From IMG/VR virus record IMGVR_UViG_3300035670_000570, positions 1-39,289 of that record: a DNA stretch of 39,289 nucleotides. One strand, 5' to 3'. The position numbers were made by a program, and so were the translations under genes. This DNA comes from a virus. Every line of letters starts with the position of its first letter. Within the stretch, counting starts at the first letter, position 1. Shown here piece after piece: positions 1-9,793 of this stretch. The notes beneath the pieces are model-generated. The model searched no databases and was not told the DNA's origin. It saw only the letters and a list, made by a program, of their open reading frames with translations.

Positions 1-441
1 ACTTCAACGATTGGAACAACGGGACGCGAGCCATCTTGTCTGACGTGACACCGTAGGTGTACTGCATCCATTTGCCAAACAGATAGCGCATTTTCTTTTC
101 TTCTTGAATGGTTTGCGCTTGCCAATAGCCAGCTTTTTGTGGTGCGCGTGGATCAGAATAAAGTGCGACCTCTCCGCTGGCTGGATCTCCGTTGCGAAGG
201 AACTGCCTGAACTCGCGGGTTGCGCGAGGACCTTCTGCTGTTCTTGCACCAAGAGTGCGCACAGTGCCATCAGGCAAAGCAAATCGCTGGTCAGCGATTG
301 CTTTGATTGCGTTGCGGTTTCCGCCAGTTACACGCATAATCATGTCGCGCAACAACTCAACGCGTTTCTGTGCTTCGGCAAGAGTGTCCCAGTTGTAACC
401 AGGAACCTTATCTACGCCTTTGAAATACTTTTCAAAATAGA
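1..441. repeat. Left copy of imperfect 441-bp end repeat (circular overlap)
   Basis: Positions 1-441 align without gaps to 38849-39289. I count 12 mismatches (window positions 8, 20, 32, 62, 83, 131, 167, 173, 245, 302, 311, 314), about 97% identity. All lie inside the giant virion gene, and all fall at third codon positions: 11 are silent and one is Met/Ile. An exact terminal repeat would show none. The pattern fits a circular or permuted genome assembled from a mixed natural population. Confidence 0.95.
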
Positions 442-3400
442 CGCGGCCTTTACCTTGATGCAGCCATCTTGCGGTTGAACCCAACGAAATGTCAACTCCA
501 TTCAACAATGCAAATGCAACTTCACGAACATCGGGTTCGGTTGACAATCCGACAATCTCATCGGCAATAGCACGTTCCCATTCCCGCGGCGACACATTTC
601 GATCTACAACCTTTTGTACGCGGCCAACCACATAACTTGGTGTACCGTCACGAGTGATCGTTTCGTACGCCAAACCTGGTTTGCGGCCAATCATTGCATC
701 AAGAACGCTTACACCATCGTCGTTGAGAATCGACTCAATTTCAACTTGACGGTTTAGCAACACTTCTTCAAGATCAAGCTTGTCCAACGCTTTCTGTATC
801 CGCGAGGCAGTAACGTCGTCACCAGCTGCAATAGCGATATCGAGTTCGTCATTCAGTCTTCGCACAGTCAACAAATCGGCAGCAACTTGGCTTGCCTCAT
901 TTGCTTTAGGTATTACACGACCATAAATATCTTTATTGAGACGTCCAGTGATAATTTCCGAAACATAAGAAAATGGTCCGCGGAACTGTCCAGACATCGT
1001 TGTGCGCATAGCTTCATCTGCCACAACGCGAGTCGTGTAACGCAACCCAAACAAAACATTAGCCTTCCACAAACCCTGTGCGTTCAATGCCTTTTGACGC
1101 ATGAAGTCTTTGAATTTTCCGGCCTCGTAAATACCTGGGAAACGACGTAGCGAATACATCATTTCAGACCACGGTTTGAACAGTTTTACAAGTTTGTCAA
1201 TGTCTTCTGGATCAACAAGTGCAATATTGGAATTGAACAATTCCGATATGAGTGCCGGTCCCAAACCGTCGCCATCCAAATAAGGCAGCGGTACGGCATT
1301 CATCATGTCGTCGCCAACAAAAATGCGCAACTGGTCAAGATCGTCACGACGCCAACGCGATGCCCTATCAATAAAGGTTTGTAGGTCATTGGCAGCTTTG
1401 GACGCACCCATCTTTTTGACTATCGGCGCAAGTCGCTGTTGCAAAACTTCTTTTTCAAATCGACGGGCGAAAGCGAACAATCCTTGTTTTCTTATCGAAG
1501 CATCAGGTATTGAGGCGGTCTGCAAAAAGTCGCCCATGATTTTTGCTCGGTCATCAAACGGAACACGGAACAGTTGGAGTAGATCGTCAACATGGCGTGC
1601 GCCTTCGTCAAGATCATCGAGTGGAATAAACGGGGTGCGTGGAAGACTTGCGAAAATGTTGCTTTCACGAGAGGCGGCTTGTTTGATTCGGAAACCGGCT
1701 TCTGAAATAAGATTTCCTGACCAGCCTGGAAGTTGGCGCATGTAGTTCAAAGGATCTGGGTTGTATACGGCAACGTCCATCAATCGGGTTACTTCTTCTG
1801 GTGTGGTTGCTTTAGCCAAAAGAGTTGCAAGTTCTGGAGAACGACGCTTCAAAACGGTTGACCAAATCTTGTATGGGTTGCTTTCGGAAGCCAAATACAA
1901 TGCCAAATTTTTCCATGATCCGCCGGCTTTGTATACTTCCCATTTGGTTGGGCTGGCAGATACGTGACTACCAGCTTCGACAAGCCCTGCGGTGGACGCA
2001 AATCCGCGAGCCGCAGCCAAATCTTCTGCATGGTTTTTGATGCGTCTGGCATCTTCTAGCAGTTCTACGGCTTGATTGGTGGGGATCTTATTCCCAGTTG
2101 TCTGATCCACCATTCTCATCTTGGATGGGCGCAATACGGCATGTGCGGTGTGGCGACCATAGCCACCGATGCGGGTTCCACCGTCATATTTGAGCGCGTC
2201 AACACCTTTTGAAAGAAGCCAATCGTTTACAATGTTTGTGTCAGGCTCTTTTACGTATACACCAGTTTGTATATAGGTGGATTTTTCTTTTAGTTTGATG
2301 CCGGCAATTTCGTCAATCTGCAAAGACAGTTTTGGTCCGCCAACACTTGACCGTCCAAAAACCAAGCGCACATTTTTTGCAGTCCCGATATCACCGAAGG
2401 ACTGTAAAACGAATTGCGAAAAACCCCTGGTTCCCCTGAGATATAGTGCCGCATTCAAAACTTGCTGCAAATCAAATTGTTGTTCTGGGTCAATATTCGC
2501 AACAATAAACGCTGCAATTTGTTCTGCGTTATCTTCCCGCAACTGGCGAATTGGCGTAAAATTGCCAGCACCAATTTGTTCCTCAACAAGTTTTGACAAT
2601 TTGCCAGACGGTACAGACGTTTTTGTAATTTCGTCAATGGTTTTACCATAAAACAATGTGAGCAATTCATCAAGTTGTTTTTTGGTATTTAGGTCTTTTG
2701 CAGAATCCGGAATCAAAACACGAGTTCTCGGATCTCGTTTGCCAATCGTCCACTCTTCATAAAGACTGTCAATTTTTTTTGTAATTCTTGTTCGAATTTC
2801 TGTCATTGCAAATGTGTCATACCCGACATTTGTCCGAAATCCATCGACAATAGCTTCCTGAATTTCTTCTTTGAGTGTTGGGAAATAGGTTGCCCAATTT
2901 TGGCGAAAATCTCGCGCATAGGGACTTGCGCTCAATTCAAACATGTTGTTATTTATTAGATTTATTGCGCTGATTCGATCTAGCGGCAAGTTGTATTCTT
3001 GAAGAAATTGATACATTGGCAAATTTTCAGCTAGCCGCGCAAATTCTTGAGCTGTTCTGTATTCCCCGTGAATAAAATGACTATCGACAAGAGACCTAAT
3101 CATTTCGCGTGGCATTGGAAAACCGCGGTCCCACAACGCTTCCGCAAATTCAAGCGTTTCGTCATAGCCAACAATAAAATCTTTTGCAAATTCTTCAATT
3201 CCAAAAGGTTGATTTTGGCCGACGGTGATGTAAGGCAATTCGGTATCAACAATGTTCATTTCTGGGGTTAGTTCAAACTTGTAGACGCGGGCGACATTTT
3301 CTTCAACTGCGCCCAGCGGAAGTTCTGCGGTGCCGGTTCCAAGTTTGGCTTGTTCTTCTGGCGTCAATCCGATAATGCGGCTTTGTGGCGTGTAGCTGCT

Positions 3401-4876
3401 AGCCACATACGGGGCATCGGTTACATAGAGGCCAGCACCCAAAAGGTTGCCGTGATTGCGTGGATGCGCTGGATCATCAAGATCCAAAAAGTTTTCTTTT
3501 ACAATTCCTGGTGATACGTCATCGCCGCTGTAGACAATGTTTGGTTTTGGTTGCAGCATGTCGATTGCGTCATCGCTCAAACCTTGTGCCTGTTCAATAA
3601 GTTGTTTGGCTTTACCTGCATCACGCCATAATTCAGGATCAACAATGACGCCTTTTTTGGCAAGCTTGGCCAACTGCCGTGTCGTTGCCGGTGCTGTTGG
3701 CAAGTCGGCTACTACACCAATGCCTTTGTAGTAGTCGGCAATCGAAATCCAGGAAGCTGGATCACCATAGATTTGGAATGCAGCGTCAGTAAGACCGCTA
3801 ATAAGGCTATGAAGATCATCGCCAGCTTGCACAACACCCCACTCGACAAGGGGTGATGCGGCAACGCGACCAATGGTAGCGGTCTGTCCATAGAGGGTGG
3901 GACGCAAATATTCTTCGAGTTTGTTTTTGTTTTGCATTGTTTCCCCTGTGATGAAGAATCCTTCGCCACCAGGGGAGTATTGGAATTGTCCTTCGCCGCC
4001 TTCGAATTCGCGTGAACGCCAACGTTGCATTCCATATTGGGCATACGTGGTATTGGAAAAGATGCCAAGTGCGCGTTCTTTCCAGGATGCTTGCGATTTT
4101 TCAACGGCTCCTGGCGTGTTGAATTCGTCAACGTTGGCTTCAAGAATTGGGCCGAAGATTCCTGTCATTACCAAGTTTTCAATTATTTCAATCGGCATCA
4201 TTAGGAGGCCAGTTGCTTCTCGAATGGTTGGTTTGAACCATTCGTCGTATAGCCATTGACCCAAAATTTCGCTGCGTGTTACGGCATAGCCAAGTACATC
4301 TTCACTCCATTCCGGTGTAAGACGATCAGCCACCCAGCGTCCACCGTTGAATACTGGTTTGCCAACGTTTTCACGCAAATAGACGAAAGGGTGGCGAATG
4401 AGACCGGATGCGTCAGATGCCATGCGTCCAACAAGTTGGTTGGTTGGCGCATTGCTAAATTCGAGTTGCCAACTCATTGAACCGGTTCCGGCACCTGCAG
4501 CTTTGGACCACATGCCAACTTTGTCAATGTTGATTACTGGTGTTTGTCCAGCAATCCACACGTTTGGGCGAACAATATCTCGGTCTGCTTCTTGTGCCCA
4601 TCGTTTGTAGGCGTCTTGTGTTGCGCGATAGTCAAGGCGTTTCTGTTCAAGTGACGCATCATTTTTGGGTGTCGTCAACGCTAGAACGGGTCTTGTTTCA
4701 CCGGATGGTGTTGGGTATCTTGTGCCTGGGGTTGGACCTTGCCCTGGTTGATTCCAAGTGATTTTTTGGCCTGACTCGGCCTGCATCGCTTGGTTGATTT
4801 CGTCAAGAGTTTTGTAATACTTCCCTTTGAAAAGGATGCCCTTATCTTCTTGCGGGTTCGGCTGTACGTCAGACAC
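1..4876 (-). CDS. Giant internal virion/ejection protein, N-terminal 1,625 residues (continues at 38848)
   Basis: The gene starts at a GTG (4876-4874), 8 nt after GAGG, and overlaps the stop of the 102-aa gene upstream. It stays open to the window edge. Joined to 38848-36984 it encodes 2,246 aa. Residues 1-430 are rich in Trp and charge, with a hydrophobic stretch around 230-260. Around residues 447-500 there is VYSGDD, then GAGLYVTD (480-487) and ASSYT, a pattern like the central Tyr motif of ADP-ribosyltransferase folds. Residues about 891-918 carry GVDALKYDGG and HAVLRPSK, like the C-terminal strand of such domains, but the usual catalytic His and Glu are not evident. The rest looks largely helical. 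Size, place between portal and capsid genes, and lack of enzyme motifs elsewhere suggest an internal protein ejected with the DNA, possibly of the polyvalent type. It does not resemble the N4 virion RNA polymerase. Confidence 0.85.
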   Translation of the reverse strand, partial: MSDVQPNPQEDKGILFKGKYYKTLDEINQAMQAESGQKITWNQPGQGPTPGTRYPTPSGETRPVLALTTPKNDASLEQKRLDYRATQDAYKRWAQEADRDIVRPNVWIAGQTPVINIDKVGMWSKAAGAGTGSMSWQLEFSNAPTNQLVGRMASDASGLIRHPFVYLRENVGKPVFNGGRWVADRLTPEWSEDVLGYAVTRSEILGQWLYDEWFKPTIREATGLLMMPIEIIENLVMTGIFGPILEANVDEFNTPGAVEKSQASWKERALGIFSNTTYAQYGMQRWRSREFEGGEGQFQYSPGGEGFFITGETMQNKNKLEEYLRPTLYGQTATIGRVAASPLVEWGVVQAGDDLHSLISGLTDAAFQIYGDPASWISIADYYKGIGVVADLPTAPATTRQLAKLAKKGVIVDPELWRDAGKAKQLIEQAQGLSDDAIDMLQPKPNIVYSGDDVSPGIVKENFLDLDDPAHPRNHGNLLGAGLYVTDAPYVASSYTPQSRIIGLTPEEQAKLGTGTAELPLGAVEENVARVYKFELTPEMNIVDTELPYITVGQNQPFGIEEFAKDFIVGYDETLEFAEALWDRGFPMPREMIRSLVDSHFIHGEYRTAQEFARLAENLPMYQFLQEYNLPLDRISAINLINNNMFELSASPYARDFRQNWATYFPTLKEEIQEAIVDGFRTNVGYDTFAMTEIRTRITKKIDSLYEEWTIGKRDPRTRVLIPDSAKDLNTKKQLDELLTLFYGKTIDEITKTSVPSGKLSKLVEEQIGAGNFTPIRQLREDNAEQIAAFIVANIDPEQQFDLQQVLNAALYLRGTRGFSQFVLQSFGDIGTAKNVRLVFGRSSVGGPKLSLQIDEIAGIKLKEKSTYIQTGVYVKEPDTNIVNDWLLSKGVDALKYDGGTRIGGYGRHTAHAVLRPSKMRMVDQTTGNKIPTNQAVELLEDARRIKNHAEDLAAARGFASTAGLVEAGSHVSASPTKWEVYKAGGSWKNLALYLASESNPYKIWSTVLKRRSPELATLLAKATTPEEVTRLMDVAVYNPDPLNYMRQLPGWSGNLISEAGFRIKQAASRESNIFASLPRTPFIPLDDLDEGARHVDDLLQLFRVPFDDRAKIMGDFLQTASIPDASIRKQGLFAFARRFEKEVLQQRLAPIVKKMGASKAANDLQTFIDRASRWRRDDLDQLRIFVGDDMMNAVPLPYLDGDGLGPALISELFNSNIALVDPEDIDKLVKLFKPWSEMMYSLRRFPGIYEAGKFKDFMRQKALNAQGLWKANVLFGLRYTTRVVADEAMRTTMSGQFRGPFSYVSEIITGRLNKDIYGRVIPKANEASQVAADLLTVRRLNDELDIAIAAGDDVTASRIQKALDKLDLEEVLLNRQVEIESILNDDGVSVLDAMIGRKPGLAYETITRDGTPSYVVGRVQKVVDRNVSPREWERAIADEIVGLSTEPDVREVAFALLNGVDISLGSTARWLHQGKGRVYFEKYFKGVDKVPGYNWDTLAEAQKRVELLRDMIMRVTGGNRNAIKAIADQRFALPDGTVRTLGARTAEGPRATREFRQFLRNGDPASGEVALYSDPRAPQKAGYWQAQTIQEEKKMRYLFGKWMQYTYGVTSDKMARVPLFQSLK

Positions 4877-5177
4877 GGCGCAACCTCAATGGTGCTGTTT
4901 TCTTCCGTATGTACCACTGACGCGATTTGTGGATTGTGTTACCGGTGCGCATCGTTTCACGTGCAATTTGTTCACCAACTTTAGGCAAAAGATCGGCGTT
5001 ACCGAAAAGCACGAGGGTTGTGACGATCTCCGGATTTACCCAGGGGTATTGGGCGTATGCGCGACCAAGTTGTTCTGCTTGTTCTTCGGTTGCGTTTTCG
5101 AAGTGTTGCTTCATGCGATCCAATTTGCGTTGGTGCTGTTGCAACTGTAATTCGGTTTTTGTTAGATCGGCCAGCAT
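4869..5177 (-). CDS. Small structural-operon protein, 102 aa
   Basis: This is a 102-aa soluble, charged protein. Its N-terminal third (residues 2-40, KTELQLQQHQRKLDRMKQHF) is likely a coiled coil, and its C-terminus is very basic (SRQWYIRKK ... LRLRRV). The ATG shares its A with the TAA of the 118-aa gene (TAATG). Its last codons overlap the GTG start of the giant gene, so the three are translationally coupled. I do not recognise a family. Its place between portal and giant ejection protein suggests a minor head or connector role, which is inference only. Confidence 0.8.
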   Translation of the reverse strand: MLADLTKTELQLQQHQRKLDRMKQHFENATEEQAEQLGRAYAQYPWVNPEIVTTLVLFGNADLLPKVGEQIARETMRTGNTIHKSRQWYIRKKTAPLRLRRV

Positions 5178-5533
5178 TACTGTCCTTCAAGGGATACAAG
5201 CAATGCGTAAAGGTTTGGGTTTGGGTAGCGGGCGTAGATGGCACGTACGCGTTCGGTGAGATCTTCACGTGAGGCAATTTGTGGTGTTGCTTGTAGTGGT
5301 ACGCCAGCTTGGACACTGTTCATTCCTGGCCCAAAATCTGCTCCGGCGGTGATTGGTTCTTGTGGGCGTGCGGTTGGTGCAGTCAACGAACCTGGTGCGT
5401 TTGGTGTGACTTGACGTGCTGCTTGTTGTGCAGCCTGTTGGGTGGGTGCGGCTCCAGTTGGAACGGTGCTAGTGCGACGCTTTTGCTGCGTTGCTTCTCC
5501 GTAGGTTTGTCCTTTGAATTGTGGCTGAACCAT
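5177..5533 (-). CDS. Small Ala/Gln/Pro-rich protein after the portal, 118 aa
   Basis: The first 75 residues are low-complexity (TQQAAQQAARQVTPNAPG, many Pro, Thr and Gln) and probably disordered. The last 30 (REDLTERVRAIYARYPNPNL) look like a short helical domain. The helical tail resembles, in its AIYARYPNPN phrase, the RAYAQYPWVNPE phrase of the next gene, hinting that the two share a short motif. It starts with ATG 3 nt after the portal stop. Function unknown; probably virion-associated by context. Confidence 0.75.
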   Translation of the reverse strand: MVQPQFKGQTYGEATQQKRRTSTVPTGAAPTQQAAQQAARQVTPNAPGSLTAPTARPQEPITAGADFGPGMNSVQAGVPLQATPQIASREDLTERVRAIYARYPNPNLYALLVSLEGQ

Positions 5534-5536
5534 TGT

Positions 5537-7291
5537 TTATCCCCCTAGTTGAGCTAATAGTTGTTCTAATTGCGGTGGGCCTTGTGGTGCTTGAACTGGT
5601 GCTTGTGCGCCCATCCCTGGCATTGCAAGTCCTGGCATTGTTTCTGGTGAACCTTCTGGCATTTCTTGTGCTTGACGTTCGCGTGCGCGTTGGTCGGTTC
5701 GTGATACTGCTTCGAACAATGGTACATCTTGTTCGATAACGAGACGTGTCAGGTAGGCAAGATCTTCTGGTTGGTATGGCCCTTGCGGGTTGGCTGCCTG
5801 CTGTTGGATGGATTGGAGAAGTGCATCTTCTACGCCTTCTGCGATGATGCGATCATGTTCGAAGTCTGGGTCTGAGATAAGTGGGTCGGCTTCGCGTGCG
5901 GATTCTTTGGACATCAATCCGACACCTAAACGTTGACCCAATCCGATGATGAGATTGTTTACGTCTGTTCCTGATGCCGAGTATGCGACGTAGTGGAAGT
6001 CGGTTTGCCACACTTTGTTCGGTGTGTAGGTTTCTTGTCCGACGGATGATCGGGATGGGATGAAGAAAAACTTTTGTTGGTCACCCCAATACGCTTTCTC
6101 TACTGCTATCGCAATCTTGTCTTCGTGTAGGAGTGAGTTGGCGAATACTTCTTGTGCTTCTTGTACACGGTAGTCAACGGTTGCTGAGAGGACTGCTTCG
6201 CCTCGACGTCCGGTGCGAATGTTGGTTGCGGATTCGCCACCGAACTCGGCTGGGATTGCGCCTTCCAATCGTTCTTGGCGTTCCAAACGATCCAACGCAG
6301 TATCGGTTTTATATCCTGGGTTGAGTTGCAACTGTTGGATGTCGCCACCTTTGACGACGCCGAGGATGCCTGATTTGCCGTCAGCCAACTGCATGATTTC
6401 TGGGTTTTCGCCTGGGCGGGCAACAAGATATTCTTCAGGGAAGATGCCGCGCTCGATGGCGATTTCGGTCAATGCTTGCAAACGGGCACGCGTGTAGTAC
6501 ATGCCGAGTACGCCATCGAATTGGCCGCGTGGTTTGTCGAGTGTGATGCGCTGGGGTACGACTGCGAGTGGCATACCGGTGCGATTCGGGATTGCTTCGA
6601 GGAGGATTGCTTCTAAGCCTGCTCGTTCTGATTGGGTGAGTTCAGGGTTGTCTTCGGCACCCAACACGATGAGTTGCATTGAGTCTTCGCAAACGTATTC
6701 GAGGAGTGTGTAGCGGGAGTCGGAGTCAACTCGTCCGAAACGCAACTGGTTGGCAACCAACTCCCCATAGTTCTTCAGCAGGTATGAGGCGGTGACGCGG
6801 CTGGTGAAGATGCAGTTTTCTGGGACGACATCATCTTCGTCCATTGGTGCAGCGAACGTGTCCAATGGGTTGCGTACGACCCATTTTGGGGTGAGGGTTG
6901 CGAAGTCGGGTTTGATGAATACTGGTGATTGGGAGTAGGCGAGGAGGTGGCGGGCACGGCGACGCAGTTTCATCTGCATACGGTTCTCATCCCAGAACGA
7001 CATCAACGCTTTTTTGCGCATTCGCGCATACTTCTTGGCGTTCTCCGAACCTTCTTTGACTGGTGGGAAGAATGGTGATGGCATGGTGCTGGAGACACGC
7101 ATGGACATCTGATCGAGTCCTTGTACGAGTAGGTTGGCGACGTTCGTTTTTGCGTTCTTGTCCAACTCGTTGAGTGGGACTACGACATCACCGTTGGCAA
7201 GGTCGCGTACGCGACGCATTTGCTCATGTACGGGACCTGCAGCGAGTCTTCGCTGATGGTACAGCTCAACGATATCTTCTAAGGAACGCAA
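5537..7291 (-). CDS. Portal protein, 584 aa
   Basis: The protein would form the dodecameric ring at the capsid vertex through which DNA is packaged and ejected. It follows the terminase gene by one small gene, and its size (584 aa) fits podovirus portals. The sequence begins with helical MRSLEDIVELYHQRRLAAGPVHEQMRRVR, then a region around LLVQGLDQMSMRVSSTMPSPFFPPV, the stem/wing region, and a Gln/Pro/Gly-rich tail (MPGLAMPGMGAQAPVQAPQG) that may be the flexible crown. The start is TTG (7291-7289) with GGGAG about 10 nt upstream; no better ATG lies before the preceding stop. Assignment rests on size, context and general sequence character rather than on a short diagnostic motif. Confidence 0.8.
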   Translation of the reverse strand: MRSLEDIVELYHQRRLAAGPVHEQMRRVRDLANGDVVVPLNELDKNAKTNVANLLVQGLDQMSMRVSSTMPSPFFPPVKEGSENAKKYARMRKKALMSFWDENRMQMKLRRRARHLLAYSQSPVFIKPDFATLTPKWVVRNPLDTFAAPMDEDDVVPENCIFTSRVTASYLLKNYGELVANQLRFGRVDSDSRYTLLEYVCEDSMQLIVLGAEDNPELTQSERAGLEAILLEAIPNRTGMPLAVVPQRITLDKPRGQFDGVLGMYYTRARLQALTEIAIERGIFPEEYLVARPGENPEIMQLADGKSGILGVVKGGDIQQLQLNPGYKTDTALDRLERQERLEGAIPAEFGGESATNIRTGRRGEAVLSATVDYRVQEAQEVFANSLLHEDKIAIAVEKAYWGDQQKFFFIPSRSSVGQETYTPNKVWQTDFHYVAYSASGTDVNNLIIGLGQRLGVGLMSKESAREADPLISDPDFEHDRIIAEGVEDALLQSIQQQAANPQGPYQPEDLAYLTRLVIEQDVPLFEAVSRTDQRARERQAQEMPEGSPETMPGLAMPGMGAQAPVQAPQGPPQLEQLLAQLGG

Positions 7292-7294
7292 GGG

Positions 7295-7681
7295 TTACAT
7301 GCTCCCGCGACGAAGACCGCCTCCACGCATCCACGACTTCATTCCTTCAAGCAGTGAGCGTGTACCGAACTCTGCGGTACGACCAGAAAGTTTGTCGCCT
7401 TTTGCTGGACCCATTGCCATCACTCCGCGCGAAGGATACTTAGCCTGATTTTTTACATAGGCTCGTTCACCAGCGTTGATGGCTTTGATTTTCATGCTCA
7501 GGTCGCGTTGTTCGCTGCGACTCAATGGCAAACTTTCACCAGGTCTAATGCCTGCTTTACGATTTGCCATTACGGTATTTTCCAAGTTTGCTCGGCGGTT
7601 TGATTGTCTTACCCATTCAGCATCATCACCGATTGGTGGCTGATTCATTGCAGGTTTCTTGGTTGCGCGCTTCTTAGCCAT
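7295..7681 (-). CDS. Small basic protein between terminase and portal, 128 aa
   Basis: This 128-aa protein is strongly basic. It has a Lys-rich N-terminus (MAKKRATKKPAMNQPPIG), a central helix-prone part (RSEQRDLSMKIKAINAGERAY) and a Gly/Arg-rich C-terminus (MRGGGLRRGSM). The stop lies 3 nt before the portal start. I recognise no family. The charge suggests nucleic-acid contact, for example during packaging; that is inference. Confidence 0.8.
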   Translation of the reverse strand: MAKKRATKKPAMNQPPIGDDAEWVRQSNRRANLENTVMANRKAGIRPGESLPLSRSEQRDLSMKIKAINAGERAYVKNQAKYPSRGVMAMGPAKGDKLSGRTAEFGTRSLLEGMKSWMRGGGLRRGSM

Positions 7682-7702
7682 AGTGTCTTTCAGGGTAGCA
7701 CA

Positions 7703-9709
7703 TCATATCCAAGATGGACGCCACAGTTTCGGTGGGCGACGCACCGGACCAAGCTGAGGCATATGCAACTCGGCAAACCAATGCGCCATCACCAAGTCGG
7801 TACCGTTCTTCTTGTTCCGAGTCCACGACGACATCTCCTCAATGAACGCCAACGTCTTCCAGTTCTCCCGCATCGTCGGCAGGCGAACCTGACCAGCCCG
7901 CCACAACGGTGGCAGCAACGCTTCCACACCCAAATTCTCGTCTAGTTTGTTCCTAGAGGTTGTATGCGGAACGACGAGAACACCGTGAAGGGCCTGCCAT
8001 TTACGGACGAAATCGTGGGCAAGCAAGAAACGTTGAGCAGCGTTCACTTCCACAATCCAGTGGGAGATCGGGTAGCCCATCTCGAACGACCTGTTTTGCC
8101 AAACCTCCATTATTCCGCCGTACTCACGCGAGCCGGTGTCATACCCCAATAGTTCCTCAGCTGTCAACTTAGTACGCTCCACATCCACGAGGTAGCGGAG
8201 GTTTGTGTTGGGTTGGAATAGCCACCATTGAACAGCCCAAAAGTTCGTAGGGCTAGGGTCCACCGAAGCAATCGAGATGATTGGTGGTTCTAAGCCTCCT
8301 GGGATGTATCCAGGTTTCCTATCCCCATCGATACACCCTGGGTATAGCACCCCGTCGTTGCCCATGCCACCTGTTGCCCAGACTCGTTCAATCAGGTATT
8401 GGCCTTGTGCTAAATCTTCTTGCTGATAAATCACCTGGAATTTCGCTGGGGTGGAATGTTTCAGATACGACAAGTCTTTCCATGACAACCTGTATGGGTC
8501 GAGGAGTGGGCCGTTGGGCCACGGTGGGGCAGTCGTCTTACGGGAATCCCTACCGGTGTCCAATTCTTCGTAGTATGCCCTATAGACGAAATGGGTGTAT
8601 TTGGATTTCTTTTCTGGTTCCTTGAGGTCCGAAACGTCCGTGACATCGGAACCGTCGTATGCGTCAGGGTCCTCCTCGTAAGTGACTTTGGAGAGACAAT
8701 GGGCATAGAGATCACCTGGCCCCAAACGTTGCCCGATGACAGCGAGCAAGCCACCTGGATCGACACGTGCTTCAGCTACGGTGTCCCACCGTTCCAAAAG
8801 TTTGTCACGAGCGACAGACTCTTTGGCGTTCTCTGGGGTTGCAACGTCATCAAACAAACAGAGATCGGCACGATGACCGATGAACTCTGAATCAATACCG
8901 TACGAAGACACCGTAGGTTCCTTGTTATCCAACCCCGATAAGTCTTCTTGTTCAACGATGAACTCCTCGGCACGCCACAATGCACCAGAAGATGACGGTT
9001 TGAAGCGTCCGTAGTCGATGGAGAGGCAGGCTTCAGCGTTGATAGCCAACCCTTTCTCAATCAAAATAGGGTCGGGGCTAAGCGGAAACGGTCGCTCCAA
9101 CGTTTCGCGGATACGACGGCTGTACATCTTCGCCAACGTTTGTGTAGCCGATCCGATAAGTACACGAATCTTGCGATTCCGCACAATCATCCACACCGCA
9201 AAATCGTGAAACAGCGTTGATTTACCTGCACCTGGGGGACAGTTGATGCAAATAAACTCTTTTTCTGGTGATTCCAACATTTTTACGATCTTGTACGCGG
9301 CATCCACCTGCCATGCAGACGGAACACGCCCCAAGTACCGTTTGCGAAAGTAATCAAAATCATCCCAACCACGTTGCGCCTCCGGAGAAAGACGGTCATA
9401 CGGGATAACAGGAGGCAAATCTGCGACATCCATCGCATGTTTCCACGCATCAGCCTGAACACCACCCTCCTTCTTGCGAACCTGCCCCTTCTCCACCTCC
9501 GCTAAAGCAATCTCAGCTTTCGCCTTTCGACGTTTCGCCTCCCATTTTGAGGCAGTGTTCACATGGATGCCGGCAACACCGGCGGCGTCTTGTATTGACA
9601 TCCCTGATGCGCGGGATTGCCAGTAGCGGGCTACGTCTTGTGGCGGAATCTGCCGTCGCCCTGATCTACCTGCTGGCATGAGTGTGATAAACTCTACACG
9701 CCGGTTCAT
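7703..9709 (-). CDS. terL: Terminase large subunit with N-terminal helix-turn-helix
   Basis: This is the packaging motor ATPase and headful/cohesive-end nuclease. Residue positions assume the ATG at 9709. The N-terminal 60 residues include a resolvase-like HTH (MSIQDAAGVAGIHVNTASKW, 37-56), a part usually found in a separate small subunit. Walker A is PPGAGKST (158-165), Walker B LCLFDD (283-288), and a nuclease-type acidic strand IASVDPS has Asp484. Length 668 aa fits the family plus the HTH. No separate small terminase gene was seen, so the HTH may do its job. The start is uncertain: ATG at 9679 gives MPAGRSGRRQ, and a perfect AAGGAGG lies about 30 nt upstream of 9709 with no start codon at normal spacing. 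It is the first gene of the leftward structural operon. Confidence 0.95.
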   Translation of the reverse strand: MNRRVEFITLMPAGRSGRRQIPPQDVARYWQSRASGMSIQDAAGVAGIHVNTASKWEAKRRKAKAEIALAEVEKGQVRKKEGGVQADAWKHAMDVADLPPVIPYDRLSPEAQRGWDDFDYFRKRYLGRVPSAWQVDAAYKIVKMLESPEKEFICINCPPGAGKSTLFHDFAVWMIVRNRKIRVLIGSATQTLAKMYSRRIRETLERPFPLSPDPILIEKGLAINAEACLSIDYGRFKPSSSGALWRAEEFIVEQEDLSGLDNKEPTVSSYGIDSEFIGHRADLCLFDDVATPENAKESVARDKLLERWDTVAEARVDPGGLLAVIGQRLGPGDLYAHCLSKVTYEEDPDAYDGSDVTDVSDLKEPEKKSKYTHFVYRAYYEELDTGRDSRKTTAPPWPNGPLLDPYRLSWKDLSYLKHSTPAKFQVIYQQEDLAQGQYLIERVWATGGMGNDGVLYPGCIDGDRKPGYIPGGLEPPIISIASVDPSPTNFWAVQWWLFQPNTNLRYLVDVERTKLTAEELLGYDTGSREYGGIMEVWQNRSFEMGYPISHWIVEVNAAQRFLLAHDFVRKWQALHGVLVVPHTTSRNKLDENLGVEALLPPLWRAGQVRLPTMRENWKTLAFIEEMSSWTRNKKNGTDLVMAHWFAELHMPQLGPVRRPPKLWRPSWI

Positions 9710-9765
9710 CGTACCGTACTTCGGGTGTTGTTACGGGTCCTCCTTGACGGTGAACCGGCAACTAC

Positions 9766-9793
9766 TTGCAAACCTCACAACACCTGCTACACT
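9766..9793 (+). promoter_or_regulatory. Promoter-like sequence, rightward
   Basis: TTGCAA (9766-9771) and TACACT (9788-9793) are 16 nt apart, close to the sigma-A consensus. It would start a transcript near 9800 that runs through the palindrome and C-rich block into the early operon. It is based on sequence pattern only. Confidence 0.4.

Noticed and set aside
1-441. Exact direct terminal repeat like that of T7
   Set aside because: The two copies differ at 12 sites and begin inside a coding sequence; the pattern is better explained by circular overlap with population variation.
1-4876. N4-type virion RNA polymerase
   Set aside because: The capsid is N4-gp56-like and the protein is large, but I found none of the T7/N4 polymerase motifs, and it is much shorter than N4 gp50.
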